A stretch of DNA of 47,132 bases from Azospirillum agricola. Its GTDB lineage: Bacteria > Pseudomonadota > Alphaproteobacteria > Azospirillales > Azospirillaceae. The translations under genes and the position numbers were made by a program. The stretch lies in the NCBI RefSeq assembly GCF_017876095.1, contig NZ_JAGINM010000038.1, positions 1 to 47,132 of the forward strand, read 5' to 3'. Positions 22,848 to 30,011 of the stretch are shown in pieces (the first letter of the stretch is position 1; each line of letters begins with the position of its first letter). A model generated the notes under the pieces. The model worked only from the letters and a program-made list of their open reading frames with translations, had not been told where the DNA came from and did not search any database.

Positions 22848-24095
22848 TCATGCTGCTGCCGCCTGCTCGCCCCGGAGGGCCGCAAGGGTGGCAGCGACGA
22901 GGGTCGGTGCCATGGCAGCCAGCACCTTGGTGACCGTCAGCGCCACAACCTCCTCCGAAACGCCCAGAGAAGGCGCGGGAGGGGCTGCTGGGGGCGGTGC
23001 CAGGGGGGCGGAGGCCGGCACTGCCTCCGCCCCCTGGCAGGCATCCAGAGCCGCCTTCAGGGCGGTCCGGAGTTCAGGGTCACCGAGTTCCTGGCCGCGG
23101 ATCAGTCCCTGGAACAGAATCGGGTTGGTCGACTGGAGGGCGCTGACGGCGAGGTTGCCCTTGCCACGATCGCCGAGCAGCCCCCCTGCCCGTTCCAGCA
23201 GCGTCTCCAGGTGGCCATCGCTTCGCGCTGCAGCGGCCGCTCGGCTTTCGGCCATGGCACGGCCGACCGGACCGCAGTCGATCGGCAGCATGATGTTCAG
23301 CTGGGCGGAGGGGATGGGTGGCTGACCCGGCTGGCGTGGGCCTCGCGTGCGCGCACGCGCGGGGTTAGATCCCTGTTTAACTATATGTTCGGGTGATTCC
23401 ACGTTCACCCTTATCGAGGCCTCGCTGCCACCCTTATCGGCAGCGATTGCCACCCTTGCCGTGTCCTGGACCGTTTCGGAGCCGGATTTATCCACAGAAA
23501 GGGGGCGTGCGGCCGGATTGTCCACAGCCTGGGGGTGGGATTCTTGGGCATCAGGTGCGACAAGAGTGACAGAGGAATCACCCATCGCGTCCTCGCCACC
23601 CTTCACGCCCGCGAAATCCGCGCTGGAATGGGTGGTCGTCCTGTCACCCATCCCGCCATCCGCCGTGCGGTCGAACAGGCCGGGAAGGGTGGCCGTCCGG
23701 TCACCCTTCTGCCCCTTGCCCTTGCCGAGCTTGGCGAACTGACCACCCTGACGCAGCTTCGCCTCCATGTCCTCCAGCCACCGCATGGAAAACTCCACGC
23801 ACTTGGTGTCGCCGGCCCCGCGGCCACCCTCGTGGCAGTCGACCAGGATCCCGGTGTCGAGCATGGTGGTGCGCGCGGCCTTGATCGTGCGCGGATGCAG
23901 CCCCAGGACCGCCGCCATGGTCGGGACGCCGATCCAGGTGACCAGCGATCCATCGCGCCGGCCGGTTTCCCCGTGCAGATGTTCCAGCATGAGGCCGGCG
24001 ACCACCTTGTGAGCCTCTGTCAGGTCCGACAGAAGCACCGCGAGACGAAACCGCGCAGCGGTCAGCCGAAAGCCATCGGTCTTTTCCGTCGTCAT
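22848..24095 (-). CDS. Putative phage replication initiator with origin repeats inside the gene
   Basis: The 415-residue protein starts at 24095 (MTTEKTDGF), overlapping the upstream stop as ATGA. Residues about 10-110 are a winged HTH (AGLMLEHLHG, MAAVLGLHPRTIKAARTTM), like replication organiser proteins. The middle is low complexity with repeated GDR-T motifs, and the end is helical and Ala/Pro-rich. The DNA of the middle carries phased AAGGGTGR repeats beside an AT-rich tract, as in lambda O or P1 repL. Initiator function is inferred; it could also be a regulator. Confidence 0.65.
   Translation of the reverse strand: MTTEKTDGFRLTAARFRLAVLLSDLTEAHKVVAGLMLEHLHGETGRRDGSLVTWIGVPTMAAVLGLHPRTIKAARTTMLDTGILVDCHEGGRGAGDTKCVEFSMRWLEDMEAKLRQGGQFAKLGKGKGQKGDRTATLPGLFDRTADGGMGDRTTTHSSADFAGVKGGEDAMGDSSVTLVAPDAQESHPQAVDNPAARPLSVDKSGSETVQDTARVAIAADKGGSEASIRVNVESPEHIVKQGSNPARARTRGPRQPGQPPIPSAQLNIMLPIDCGPVGRAMAESRAAAAARSDGHLETLLERAGGLLGDRGKGNLAVSALQSTNPILFQGLIRGQELGDPELRTALKAALDACQGAEAVPASAPLAPPPAAPPAPSLGVSEEVVALTVTKVLAAMAPTLVAATLAALRGEQAAAA
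23362..23457. other. Candidate internal (lytic) replication origin
   Basis: On the minus strand AAGGGTGR begins at 23457, 23435 and 23412, spaced 22 and 23 bp (two helical turns). Two copies are preceded by GAT. They are followed by an inverted AATCACCC (about 23391-23397) and an AT-rich tract (23362-23390). Iterons plus an unwinding region inside an initiator gene match the layout of lambda ori and P1 oriL. Further copies lie at 23596, 23685, 23701 and 22884. Confidence 0.55.
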
Positions 24096-24361
24096 GGTGT
24101 CCCTGCTGCTGCCGGATTCTCCGGCCGCCGGAGTCCCCGGACGGTGGTCAAGTCCCGCTCCATGGCCGCGCAGACGCACTCCGCATCGGACAGGGTCAGG
24201 CGCTGGGGATCGAGGCCGAGTGCGCGGCGGACCCACAGGTCCGGCCGCGACCAGGCCGAGCTGATGGGGGCGATCCGGCAAGCGGCCCGCAGCCGCAGCC
24301 AAGCCGCGTCCACGCGCTCGTAGGGCGTGCCGCATAAGCGCTGCATCGACTGGTCCATCAT
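24092..24361 (-). CDS. Small hypothetical protein in early operon
   Basis: The 89-residue helical protein starts MMDQSMQRLCG at 24361. It contains DAAWLRLRAACRIAP and DPQRLTLSDAECVCAAMERDL. Both ends overlap the neighbouring genes by 4 bases (ATGA type), showing tight translational coupling with the initiator. Function unknown. Confidence 0.6.
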   Translation of the reverse strand: MMDQSMQRLCGTPYERVDAAWLRLRAACRIAPISSAWSRPDLWVRRALGLDPQRLTLSDAECVCAAMERDLTTVRGLRRPENPAAAGTP

Positions 24362-25257
24362 CCTCGCTCCCCCTGCACTTCCACCATTCTTGCGGCCGCC
24401 GCGCGGCCGTGACCTGTGAACCGCTGCAGCCGGATCCAGCCGCGCAGCTGCCACCCCCGCCGGATCGCCGCGATCGTCTCCGGAGCGGCTGGGTAGCGCG
24501 CAAGTGCCGGGTCATCCTGGTCGACGGCATGGCGGAGCGCCGCGAGGATCGCCCCCTCGTCCGGTACGGCGGGCGGCACGTAGCCCCGACCGCCCCGCCG
24601 GGCGGATGGGTCGACGAGCCGCGCCGCCCGGGCTTCGCCCTGCTCGGTGAGCCGATACCAGCGGCCAGGGGCGTTCATCGGAGCGGTGCGGATCAGCCCA
24701 CGGCGGCACAGGAACAGCTCCGGGGCCTGGTAGGCCTGGATCAGCACGCCGTTTTCGGTGACACGATACCCGAACGTCCGCGTTCCGCCGGCGAACGACG
24801 CCGGCCCATGCGTGCGCATGAGCAGCAGGATTTTCCGCTGCGTCCGGGAAAGCGACCCGGTGTCGAGCGGTTCAGCCATGATCCGCCGCCTTTCGCCGAC
24901 GCCGTAACGGCGCTCCAGCCGCCTACCGTCCCCGCGTTCGTCCACGGCATCGTTGCGGGCCGCGTCGCAGCACGTCGAGCAGATCAGGAACTCGGTCCGG
25001 GTCCGCTCGTACTCGGCCATGTCGGCGGCGGTGACGACGCCGGCGTCCTCGGCCGGCATGCCCTCCAGGTCGGCGCGGGTCTCGACGATGCGGCGCACCT
25101 TCGTGCCGGCATGGATCGGCCCGGCGCACACATGGCACCGGATGGGCGCGGGGGCGTCGACGATCGCGTCGACGACGCGGGTTTCCCGGTCGCCGAAATC
25201 GCCGTCGAACGGATCGAAGGACAGCGCGTCATCCTGCTGTTCGGTCGTCTGGTCCAT
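24358..25257 (-). CDS. Cys-rich protein with winged-helix-like C-terminal region
   Basis: The 299-residue protein starts MDQTTEQQDD at 25257; an earlier ATG at 25281 would overlap the Lar-like gene. Residues 1-120 have two CxxC pairs (CHVCAGPIHAG and CSTCC), likely one zinc site. From about 130, SRTQRKILLLMRTHGPASF, VTENGVLIQAYQ and GRWYRLTEQGEARAARL look like a winged helix. An internal MAEPL could start the second domain alone. Function unknown, possibly a regulator. Confidence 0.6.
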   Translation of the reverse strand: MDQTTEQQDDALSFDPFDGDFGDRETRVVDAIVDAPAPIRCHVCAGPIHAGTKVRRIVETRADLEGMPAEDAGVVTAADMAEYERTRTEFLICSTCCDAARNDAVDERGDGRRLERRYGVGERRRIMAEPLDTGSLSRTQRKILLLMRTHGPASFAGGTRTFGYRVTENGVLIQAYQAPELFLCRRGLIRTAPMNAPGRWYRLTEQGEARAARLVDPSARRGGRGYVPPAVPDEGAILAALRHAVDQDDPALARYPAAPETIAAIRRGWQLRGWIRLQRFTGHGRAAAARMVEVQGERG

Positions 25258-25261
25258 GGCC

Positions 25262-25726
25262 TCAGCCCTTCCTGGCGGCATTTGCCAGCCGCTTCATCTC
25301 GTCCCCGACGACCTTCCGCCAACCCTCGTCGTGCCGGAGCGCGAGCTGGATGAACCAGTGCAGGACGTGGGCCTGTTCGTCCTCGCACCGTCGCTTGATG
25401 TCCGCACCGCCCGCCCGAAGAGCATGGGCAACCGGTCCGCTCTGGAAGTTCATGACCCCGAGCGCATCGTGCAGGGCCGGCGTCATCACGTCTGGATAGA
25501 TCAGCGCTTCCGCCGGCGGCTGAAAGCGCTGGTTCCAGGCGGCGCGAGCGGCTTCCTGGCCGCGACCGTCGTCCGTGATGTAGTCGCCATGCTCCACGAT
25601 GGGCCCCCGCGCGCCGCAGCCGTCGCAGCGTGCCTGATAGGCGCACAGGTCTTCGCGCTCTACGAAAACGTCGGTGCCGCCGCAGTGCCCGCAGGGGCGG
25701 CTCGCCGGAATGGTTGGCTCAGCCAT
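25262..25726 (-). CDS. Lar-like restriction alleviation protein with extra C-terminal domain
   Basis: The 154-residue protein starts MAEPTIPAS at 25726. Residues 8-63 match the Lar family pattern: CGHCGGTDV, then CDGCGARGPIV, then EAARAAWNQRF. Lar proteins weaken host type I restriction. The C-terminal about 90 residues (VLHWFIQLALRHDEGWRKVV) are an extra helical domain absent in classical Lar. The early-operon position fits an anti-restriction role, though many Lar-domain phage proteins are untested. Confidence 0.7.
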   Translation of the reverse strand: MAEPTIPASRPCGHCGGTDVFVEREDLCAYQARCDGCGARGPIVEHGDYITDDGRGQEAARAAWNQRFQPPAEALIYPDVMTPALHDALGVMNFQSGPVAHALRAGGADIKRRCEDEQAHVLHWFIQLALRHDEGWRKVVGDEMKRLANAARKG

Positions 25727-25742
25727 GGTCAGTCCCCCTTGG

Positions 25743-26012
25743 TCACGACGGCTGGACATGCGGGTCGAACCACAGGCCCTGGCTGGCCAAGGCGTGGGCC
25801 GCGTTGTTCATGGAGAGCTGCAGCAGCGACAGGACCAGATCCGCGTTCCCCGGCTGTGCGTTGCTGCCGACGATGGCGGCCGAGAACAGCGCGACCGCCT
25901 CCGTCAGCTCCGAGCCGGTCAGGCCGTGCTCCTGGCGGAGGGCCTCCGCCGATGCGCCGAGGGCCATCGCGAAGGCGATGGAGCGCGGGCTGAAGGACGT
26001 GGCGTCAGACAT
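25743..26012 (-). CDS. Small hypothetical protein
   Basis: The 89-residue helical protein starts MSDATSFSPRS at 26012, overlapping the preceding gene by 8 bases. It is Ala/Leu-rich (AFAMALGASAEALRQEHGLTGSELTEAVALF) and contains QLSMNNAAHALAS. No family recognised. It is part of the tightly packed early operon. Confidence 0.55.
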   Translation of the reverse strand: MSDATSFSPRSIAFAMALGASAEALRQEHGLTGSELTEAVALFSAAIVGSNAQPGNADLVLSLLQLSMNNAAHALASQGLWFDPHVQPS

Positions 26013-26319
26013 GGGCGACTCCATCCAGCGCGTAGTCGGCGGCGTGGGTCTCAAGCAGGGCGATCAGCTGCTCGAGGTGGTCGAGCGGGCCGAGGGAGGG
26101 CCGCCGCTTCTGCCCGCCCAGCTCGGTGAAGAGGGCGGCCGCCTCCAGGATGTCGCGGCCGGACAGCACGGCGCCGCCGTTCTTGAAGTGGCGCAGGACC
26201 GCACAGTCGGCGTCCAGGTCGGGGTGCAGGCCCTCCGCGATGGCGGCGAAGGGTTGCAGCACCTCCAGGAGCCGGCGGCGGGTGGCGGGGCGGAGCACCA
26301 GGGTCGGGGCGGCCATCAT
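26005..26319 (-). CDS. Small hypothetical protein
   Basis: The 104-residue helical protein starts MMAAPTLVLRP at 26319. It has ATRRRLLEVLQPFAAIAEGL, LRHFKNGGAVLSGRDIL and a C-terminal DHLEQLIALLETHAADY. It overlaps both neighbours. Its paired-helix style and neighbour relation to the 89-residue gene suggest the two may act together, but this is only inference. Confidence 0.55.
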   Translation of the reverse strand: MMAAPTLVLRPATRRRLLEVLQPFAAIAEGLHPDLDADCAVLRHFKNGGAVLSGRDILEAAALFTELGGQKRRPSLGPLDHLEQLIALLETHAADYALDGVAHV

Positions 26320-26615
26320 GCTTGCCCCCCAGCTGCGGGTGCGGGCGGCTTGGCGGTCACTGGCGCCAGCCAGTCGCGCACCGGCTCGGCGGGCTCGTGC
26401 CCGACGATGAAGTCGCAGTCGCTGCACCGGCACAGTTCGTCCGGATGGCAGATGCGGCAGGCCTTGGCGAAACGCAGCCCGACCCAGCCGTCCCGGCCGG
26501 TGCCGCGGAAGGTCACGGCGAGGTAGCGATCGCCGGTCCGGATCGGGTGGCCGCACAGGTAGCAATGGTGCGGCTGGCGGGCCTGGTGGAAGCACTGGCG
26601 GAGGACGCTGGCCAT
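26316..26615 (-). CDS. Cys-rich zinc-binding protein
   Basis: The 99-residue protein contains HHCYLCGHPIRTGDRY, CRICHPDELCRCSDCD, giving at least two zinc knuckles in LIM/treble-clef style spacing. It ends Pro/Ala-rich. It starts 3 bp after the antirepressor stop. Function unknown. Confidence 0.6.
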   Translation of the reverse strand: MASVLRQCFHQARQPHHCYLCGHPIRTGDRYLAVTFRGTGRDGWVGLRFAKACRICHPDELCRCSDCDFIVGHEPAEPVRDWLAPVTAKPPAPAAGGQA

Positions 26616-26618
26616 GGT

Positions 26619-27437
26619 TCACGCCCCCTTCTTCGGCGGCGCCGGCAGGCGTCGGACGGCGGGGACCTCGCCGATCGGCACGTCCAGCGCGGCGGCGACG
26701 GTGCGCAGGGCCTCCTGCCTGATCCGTTCCGCGCCTTCCTTCTGAGCGATCCGGAAGGCCGTCATAAGGCCGATCTCCAGGTTGGTGATCGGGCCGCCCA
26801 GCATCGGGAAATGCTGAAGGTCGGCGTAGGTGGCCGCCCCCGGAGGGCGGGCGGCGGCGCGCTCGCGCAGCTCGGGGCGCGAAAGCCATTCGCGGCGGAC
26901 GGCGCAGTCGGTGCAGAAGAACGGCTCCGGCGCCGGCGGCGGGAGGGTGGCCGCGCCGGGGGCGCTGGCGGAGCCCTGGGACTTCAGCCCGCCGGCGACG
27001 GCGGCCGTGCGCAGACGCTCGCGCTGCGCCGGCGTCATGCGGCGCAGCTGGCCGACGACGTCCGCCTCGATCTCGGACAGGCCCGGGACGGCGCCGGCGG
27101 CCGCGGCGTCGAACACCTCCACCACCGCGATGGTGATGTCGGTGGCGCGGTCCGTCTCGGACTTGGTGGCGATGTAGATCGCCTGTTTCTTGGTGAGCCA
27201 GTATTCGGTCGCGGGACGGCCCCTGCCGCGAATTTGCGCCACCATGGCGCAAATTCGGCCGAGCCGTTGCAGCGCCGGCAGATGGCGCTCGATCAGCTTC
27301 CGGATGTCGCGAGGTTGGGCGAACCCCAACCCTTGAGCCAACCGCAGATCCAAGATGCGCGGCTCGTGGTTGATGGTGGTGTTCAGGTCCGTCGGCATAA
27401 ACGCAGCCGGATCTGTGGCGTCGTCGGCTTCGGCCAT
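26619..27437 (-). CDS. ant: Phage antirepressor-like protein (Rha/Ant type) under C4 RNA control
   Basis: The 272-residue protein starts at 27437 (MAEADDATD). Residues about 18-120 read NTTINHEPRILDLRLAQGLG, RDIRKLIERHLPALQRLG, GRPATEYWLTKKQAIYI and ITIAVVEVFDA, the DNA-binding N-terminal domain of Rha-type antirepressor and phage regulatory proteins. A CTDC pair and a helical C-terminus follow. A C4-like RNA and a complementary target lie upstream, as for P1 ant. It should inactivate the repressor and trigger lytic growth. The frame stays open far upstream (to 28964), but that part covers the RNA. Confidence 0.75.
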   Translation of the reverse strand: MAEADDATDPAAFMPTDLNTTINHEPRILDLRLAQGLGFAQPRDIRKLIERHLPALQRLGRICAMVAQIRGRGRPATEYWLTKKQAIYIATKSETDRATDITIAVVEVFDAAAAGAVPGLSEIEADVVGQLRRMTPAQRERLRTAAVAGGLKSQGSASAPGAATLPPPAPEPFFCTDCAVRREWLSRPELRERAAARPPGAATYADLQHFPMLGGPITNLEIGLMTAFRIAQKEGAERIRQEALRTVAAALDVPIGEVPAVRRLPAPPKKGA

Positions 27438-27502
27438 GGCGCAAGCTCCCTTGAGGGCGTTGACCACGCCACCCGGAAAGCCTGCTAGAGCCGCCCTGGT
27501 GG

Positions 27503-27512
27503 CGGGAGCTAG
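27503..27512 (-). promoter_or_regulatory. Target site complementary to C4 RNA, upstream of ant
   Basis: On the minus strand TGCTAGCTCC here is the exact complement of GGAGCTAGCA inside the C4 RNA (27646-27655). It lies about 65 bases before the ant start, in the leader between the C4 terminator and ant, where an icd-like leader reading frame would be. Confidence 0.65.
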
Positions 27513-27592
27513 CACATGTTCAAGGACATGCCGGGGCGTTACCGCTACCCGACTCCCGCCATAGGGAGACACGCGCCGGACAGAGTCCGAGC

Positions 27593-27706
27593 GTGAAAAA
27601 GGCCGCATCGCAAAAATGCGCGGGCGGCCTGCCGCCTTGAAGGAGTTGCTAGCTCCATAAGGCAACATGGAGAAACCCGTATGCCGGGTCAAGTGGCCGG
27701 ACCAGG
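27593..27706 (-). ncRNA. c4: C4-type antisense immunity RNA
   Basis: The minus strand has, in order, a GGCCACTTGACCCGGCATAC stretch, CGGGTTTCTCCATGTTGCC, TTATGGAGCTAGCAACTCC, AAGGCGGCAGGCCG and a terminator stem GCGCA-TTTT-TGCG with GGCC flanks and TTTTT. This is the block order I know from the C4 antisense RNA family of P1, P7 and related prophages. Its loop GGAGCTAGCA is complementary to the leader of the downstream ant gene. C4 RNA would block ant translation and so keep lysogeny. The 5' end is estimated. Confidence 0.78.
27595..27632 (-). terminator. Terminator at the 3' end of the C4 RNA
   Basis: On the minus strand AGGCCGCCCGCGCA pairs with TGCGATGCGGCCT around a short T loop and is followed by TTTTTCACG. 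It ends the short antisense RNA before the ant gene. Confidence 0.8.
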
Positions 27707-27752
27707 AGACGAAAGAACCTGACTGCGGCACATATCGCTGTATGCAATCGAG

Positions 27753-27781
27753 GCGCGAGCGGGATCGACTCCCGCTCGCGC
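27753..27781. promoter_or_regulatory. 12-bp perfect inverted repeat upstream of C4 and the divergent gene
   Basis: GCGCGAGCGGGA and TCCCGCTCGCGC flank a 5-nt spacer TCGAC. It lies in the intergenic region between the leftward C4 RNA and the rightward gene at 27828. It may be an operator for the phage repressor or a transcription terminator; there is no U-tract on either side. Confidence 0.65.
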
Positions 27782-27827
27782 GCTGCCTACCATGGTCAAC
27801 GCCAATCAACCCATGGAGGCAACCTCT

Positions 27828-28265
27828 ATGTCTGAAGTTACTGCTGAACAGAAAATAGATGAACTCGCTAGCCAATTCACCAAATTGAAGAATGAACTTG
27901 ATTTCCTCAACCATCTTGTTGGAAACACGGAAAAAATCAGGATTGAGGAGAGTTATGGTGATCCAAAGCTCCCCAATCTTCTGAAGTATTCCAAATCCTC
28001 GAATGATGAAAAATCGCCAGTCCCGCGAAGTTTGAGGAATGCATATATATCCATCTATTGCCATAACGAAGAAATCAAGAAACTTCAGACCGAAACGGAC
28101 ATTCTCTCCCAATTCATCGTCAGAGCTATAGGTGTCTTGGAAGCCAGAAAAGCCATTCCGCAAGGGGTCATGGGGGCGCTTGCAGAATCGTTCGTCAATG
28201 AACTCAACGAGGAAGAGAGGGAGGCGGCCCTTCGCGTCGTGAGCACGCTGGAGCTCTTGATGTAA
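27828..28265 (+). CDS. Low-GC coiled-coil protein divergent from the C4 RNA
   Basis: The 145-residue protein starts MSEVTAEQK at 27828 behind GGAGG. Residues 5-45 are a coiled coil (EQKIDELASQFTKLKNELDF) and a second helix is EEIKKLQTETDILSQFIVRAI. Its base composition is visibly lower in GC and its codons (AAA, AAT, TCC, ATA) differ from all neighbours, which suggests recent acquisition. Function unknown; its place in the immunity region would suit a regulator, exclusion or toxin-like moron. Confidence 0.7.
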   Translation: MSEVTAEQKIDELASQFTKLKNELDFLNHLVGNTEKIRIEESYGDPKLPNLLKYSKSSNDEKSPVPRSLRNAYISIYCHNEEIKKLQTETDILSQFIVRAIGVLEARKAIPQGVMGALAESFVNELNEEEREAALRVVSTLELLM

Positions 28266-28415
28266 CTCACCGTTGGCCCGCAGTCCGAAAAAGTCCCCCA
28301 CCAGCTTGCGGGCTGGCGGGGGGCAGGCCCAGGAGGAACCCAAGGAATTCCGGAAACCGCCTTCAACCCGGTGAGCGAAAAATTTCGCCCGGCCCGTTTC
28401 TGGATAATGTACCTT

Positions 28416-28438
28416 CGAGGGGTATTTCTTACCCTCGT
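28416..28438. promoter_or_regulatory. Inverted repeat in leader of 28461 gene
   Basis: CGAGGGGTA and TACCCTCG flank a 5-nt spacer, about 20 bp upstream of the start at 28461. It could be an operator. Confidence 0.45.
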
Positions 28439-28460
28439 ACCGTCTCCGGAAACCCCGAGC

Positions 28461-28685
28461 ATGAGCAAGGACACCGAACTGTTTGAGAAACTGGACACGC
28501 TGATCGGCATGGTCCGCGACGTGCAGGCCGAACAGCGCCGGCACGCCGAGGCCATCGCCGAATTGCGTGGGGAAATGCGCGGCCTGTCGTCCTGGCTGTC
28601 CAGCATGGACCAGCGCTTCGTGGCGATCATGCGGCCGTACGAGCCCCCGGCGGCACGGCCGGCGCCGCCCGCCGTGAGCGGATAG
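28461..28685 (+). CDS. Small coiled-coil protein
   Basis: The 74-residue protein starts MSKDTELFEKL at 28461. It is a single coiled coil (LDTLIGMVRDVQAEQRRHAEAIAELRGEMR) with a Pro/Ala-rich tail. The leader upstream includes hairpins. No function recognised. Confidence 0.55.
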   Translation: MSKDTELFEKLDTLIGMVRDVQAEQRRHAEAIAELRGEMRGLSSWLSSMDQRFVAIMRPYEPPAARPAPPAVSG

Positions 28686-28700
28686 GCCTGAGAGGGCGCG

Positions 28701-28949
28701 ATGACCAGCAACGATAAAGCTGACGAACTCGACATCGCCGAAGAGACCGCCAAGCTCGCCGCGAATGTGGCGGTCCTGGAGGACCGCATCGGTCGTGGTG
28801 ACCGTGCCCTTGAGGGCGGCCCCGCGGCTTCCGATCACGCCAGCCAGGACGAGCGGATCGCCTACCTGGAGGGGCGCGTGGACGAACTGTCCCGGACCCT
28901 GAACGCCCTGATCGCCGCCTTGGCGGGGTCGCGCACCGCGCCCGAATAG
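28701..28949 (+). CDS. Small acidic coiled-coil protein
   Basis: The 82-residue acidic protein contains DIAEETAKLAANVAVLEDRI and RIAYLEGRVDELSRTLNALIAAL, two heptad-repeat helices. It follows the 28461 gene by 15 bp and both are on the plus strand, so they may form an operon. It converges on the HTH gene ending at 28961. Function unknown. Confidence 0.55.
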   Translation: MTSNDKADELDIAEETAKLAANVAVLEDRIGRGDRALEGGPAASDHASQDERIAYLEGRVDELSRTLNALIAALAGSRTAPE

Positions 28950-28960
28950 TCCGGCGCCGG

Positions 28961-29431
28961 TCAAGACACCAACTCCCCATCATCGACGCGCTGGGCCGCC
29001 CGCACCTTCGCCGGCAGCGTCTCCACCAGCTGGCCCACCAGCTCGGCGATCCGGTTGCTGGGCAGGTCGTCGAGCTCGGCGGCGCCGGACGGCAGGTTGC
29101 TCAACCCGTCGCCGTCGACGAACCCGCCAACGGCTTGGCGCGCGGTGGCCAGGGCCGCGCGCAGGGCCTGCACCTCGGCCTCGAGCTCGCCGAGGCGGGC
29201 GTCCTCGGCGGCGTAGGCCTCGGCGAAGACCGAGCGCAGGAACTCGCCGTCCCACCGCGCCACCATCTCCTCGAACAGCCACATGCGCGGCGCGTAGCCG
29301 CCCAGCAGCTTGTTGGCCAGGGGGACGCTGATCCCGAGTTCGTTGGCGACCGCCTTGGCGCGCGGGGCGTCGAACCGGGCGCGCAGATAGGCGCGGGTGC
29401 GCGGGCCAACTCCATGAACTGTATCATTCAT
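28961..29431 (-). CDS. HTH phage regulatory protein
   Basis: The 156-residue protein starts MNDTVHGVG at 29431. Residues 12-50 contain a helix-turn-helix (DAPRAKAVANELGISVPLANKLLGGYAPRMWLFEEM) followed by a coiled-coil helix (LGELEAEVQALRAALATARQA). It ends acidic. The layout is common for small phage repressor or Cro-like regulators in alphaproteobacteria. Its upstream region (29432-29672) holds no clear gene. Confidence 0.65.
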   Translation of the reverse strand: MNDTVHGVGPRTRAYLRARFDAPRAKAVANELGISVPLANKLLGGYAPRMWLFEEMVARWDGEFLRSVFAEAYAAEDARLGELEAEVQALRAALATARQAVGGFVDGDGLSNLPSGAAELDDLPSNRIAELVGQLVETLPAKVRAAQRVDDGELVS

Positions 29432-29672
29432 GGCGCTTGGGTCCCCCGTGCCGCCGACAGTACGGTCGGGCCTCTCGCATTGCGCGTCGACCATGGCCCT
29501 GGATTCCCGCACCCCGCATACCCCAGTATGTCGGCAAGGCGTACAGCCAAGCCCGAGAACCGGGCTCTGGCGGGATCGACGCGGCACGCCGCACGCAGCC
29601 GTCGCGTGAGGCAGAGGGGAGAGGGCGGGAATGGCGAGCCGTTATCGATGGGGAGACGTGCAGCATGGATCG

Positions 29673-29888
29673 TCAGCCCTTGACGCCGGCGTGCTTGGTG
29701 GAGCGGCGCGGTTGACCGCGCGGTCGGACCGGCAGCCGGTGCATATGGAACCGCTTCAGGACGGTGCGCCCGGCGAGGCCGCACTCGGCGCCGAGGACAT
29801 CGAGGTTGGCGCCAGCCAGATAACGGCGGTGCAGCTCCAGGAGCTGCACCACGCGGTCTCCGGGCGCGACAAGGTGTGTTTGCGTCAT
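29673..29888 (-). CDS. Small Cro-like HTH protein
   Basis: The 71-residue protein starts MTQTHLVAPG at 29888. RRYLAGANLDVLGAECGLAGRTVLKRFHMH forms a helix-turn-helix followed by a basic tail. It is divergent from the XRE-family repressor gene and under a promoter that contains a perfect operator, so it likely takes the Cro or early-regulator position. Confidence 0.6.
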   Translation of the reverse strand: MTQTHLVAPGDRVVQLLELHRRYLAGANLDVLGAECGLAGRTVLKRFHMHRLPVRPRGQPRRSTKHAGVKG

Positions 29889-29919
29889 CCGCAGCCTCTT
29901 CAACCGGAACACAAACAAA

Positions 29920-29948
29920 TTAATAGCTTTGAAGAAGCTATTAAGCAA
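29920..29948 (-). promoter_or_regulatory. Leftward promoter with embedded operator
   Basis: On the minus strand TTGCTT (29943-29948) and TATTAA (29920-29925) are spaced by 17 bp. A perfect inverted repeat TAATAGCTT-TGAAG-AAGCTATTA (29921-29943) lies between and over them. Repressor binding here would shut off the leftward 29673 gene and may control its own rightward gene. Confidence 0.7.
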
Positions 29949-30011
29949 CCTGGGATTATAAGCGCGCCAAGTGCAAATACGCCGCACCGCGATAAAGCCA
30001 TAATCCCGGCC

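Noticed and set aside
27438..28964. Upstream extension of the antirepressor frame to a 781-residue protein
   Set aside because: It runs antisense through three plus-strand genes, the C4 RNA and its terminator, and has no ribosome site; only the part from 27437 is protein-like.
29424..29666. 80-codon minus-strand frame between two regulator genes
   Set aside because: Overlaps the start of the 29431 gene in another frame and shows no motif or ribosome site.
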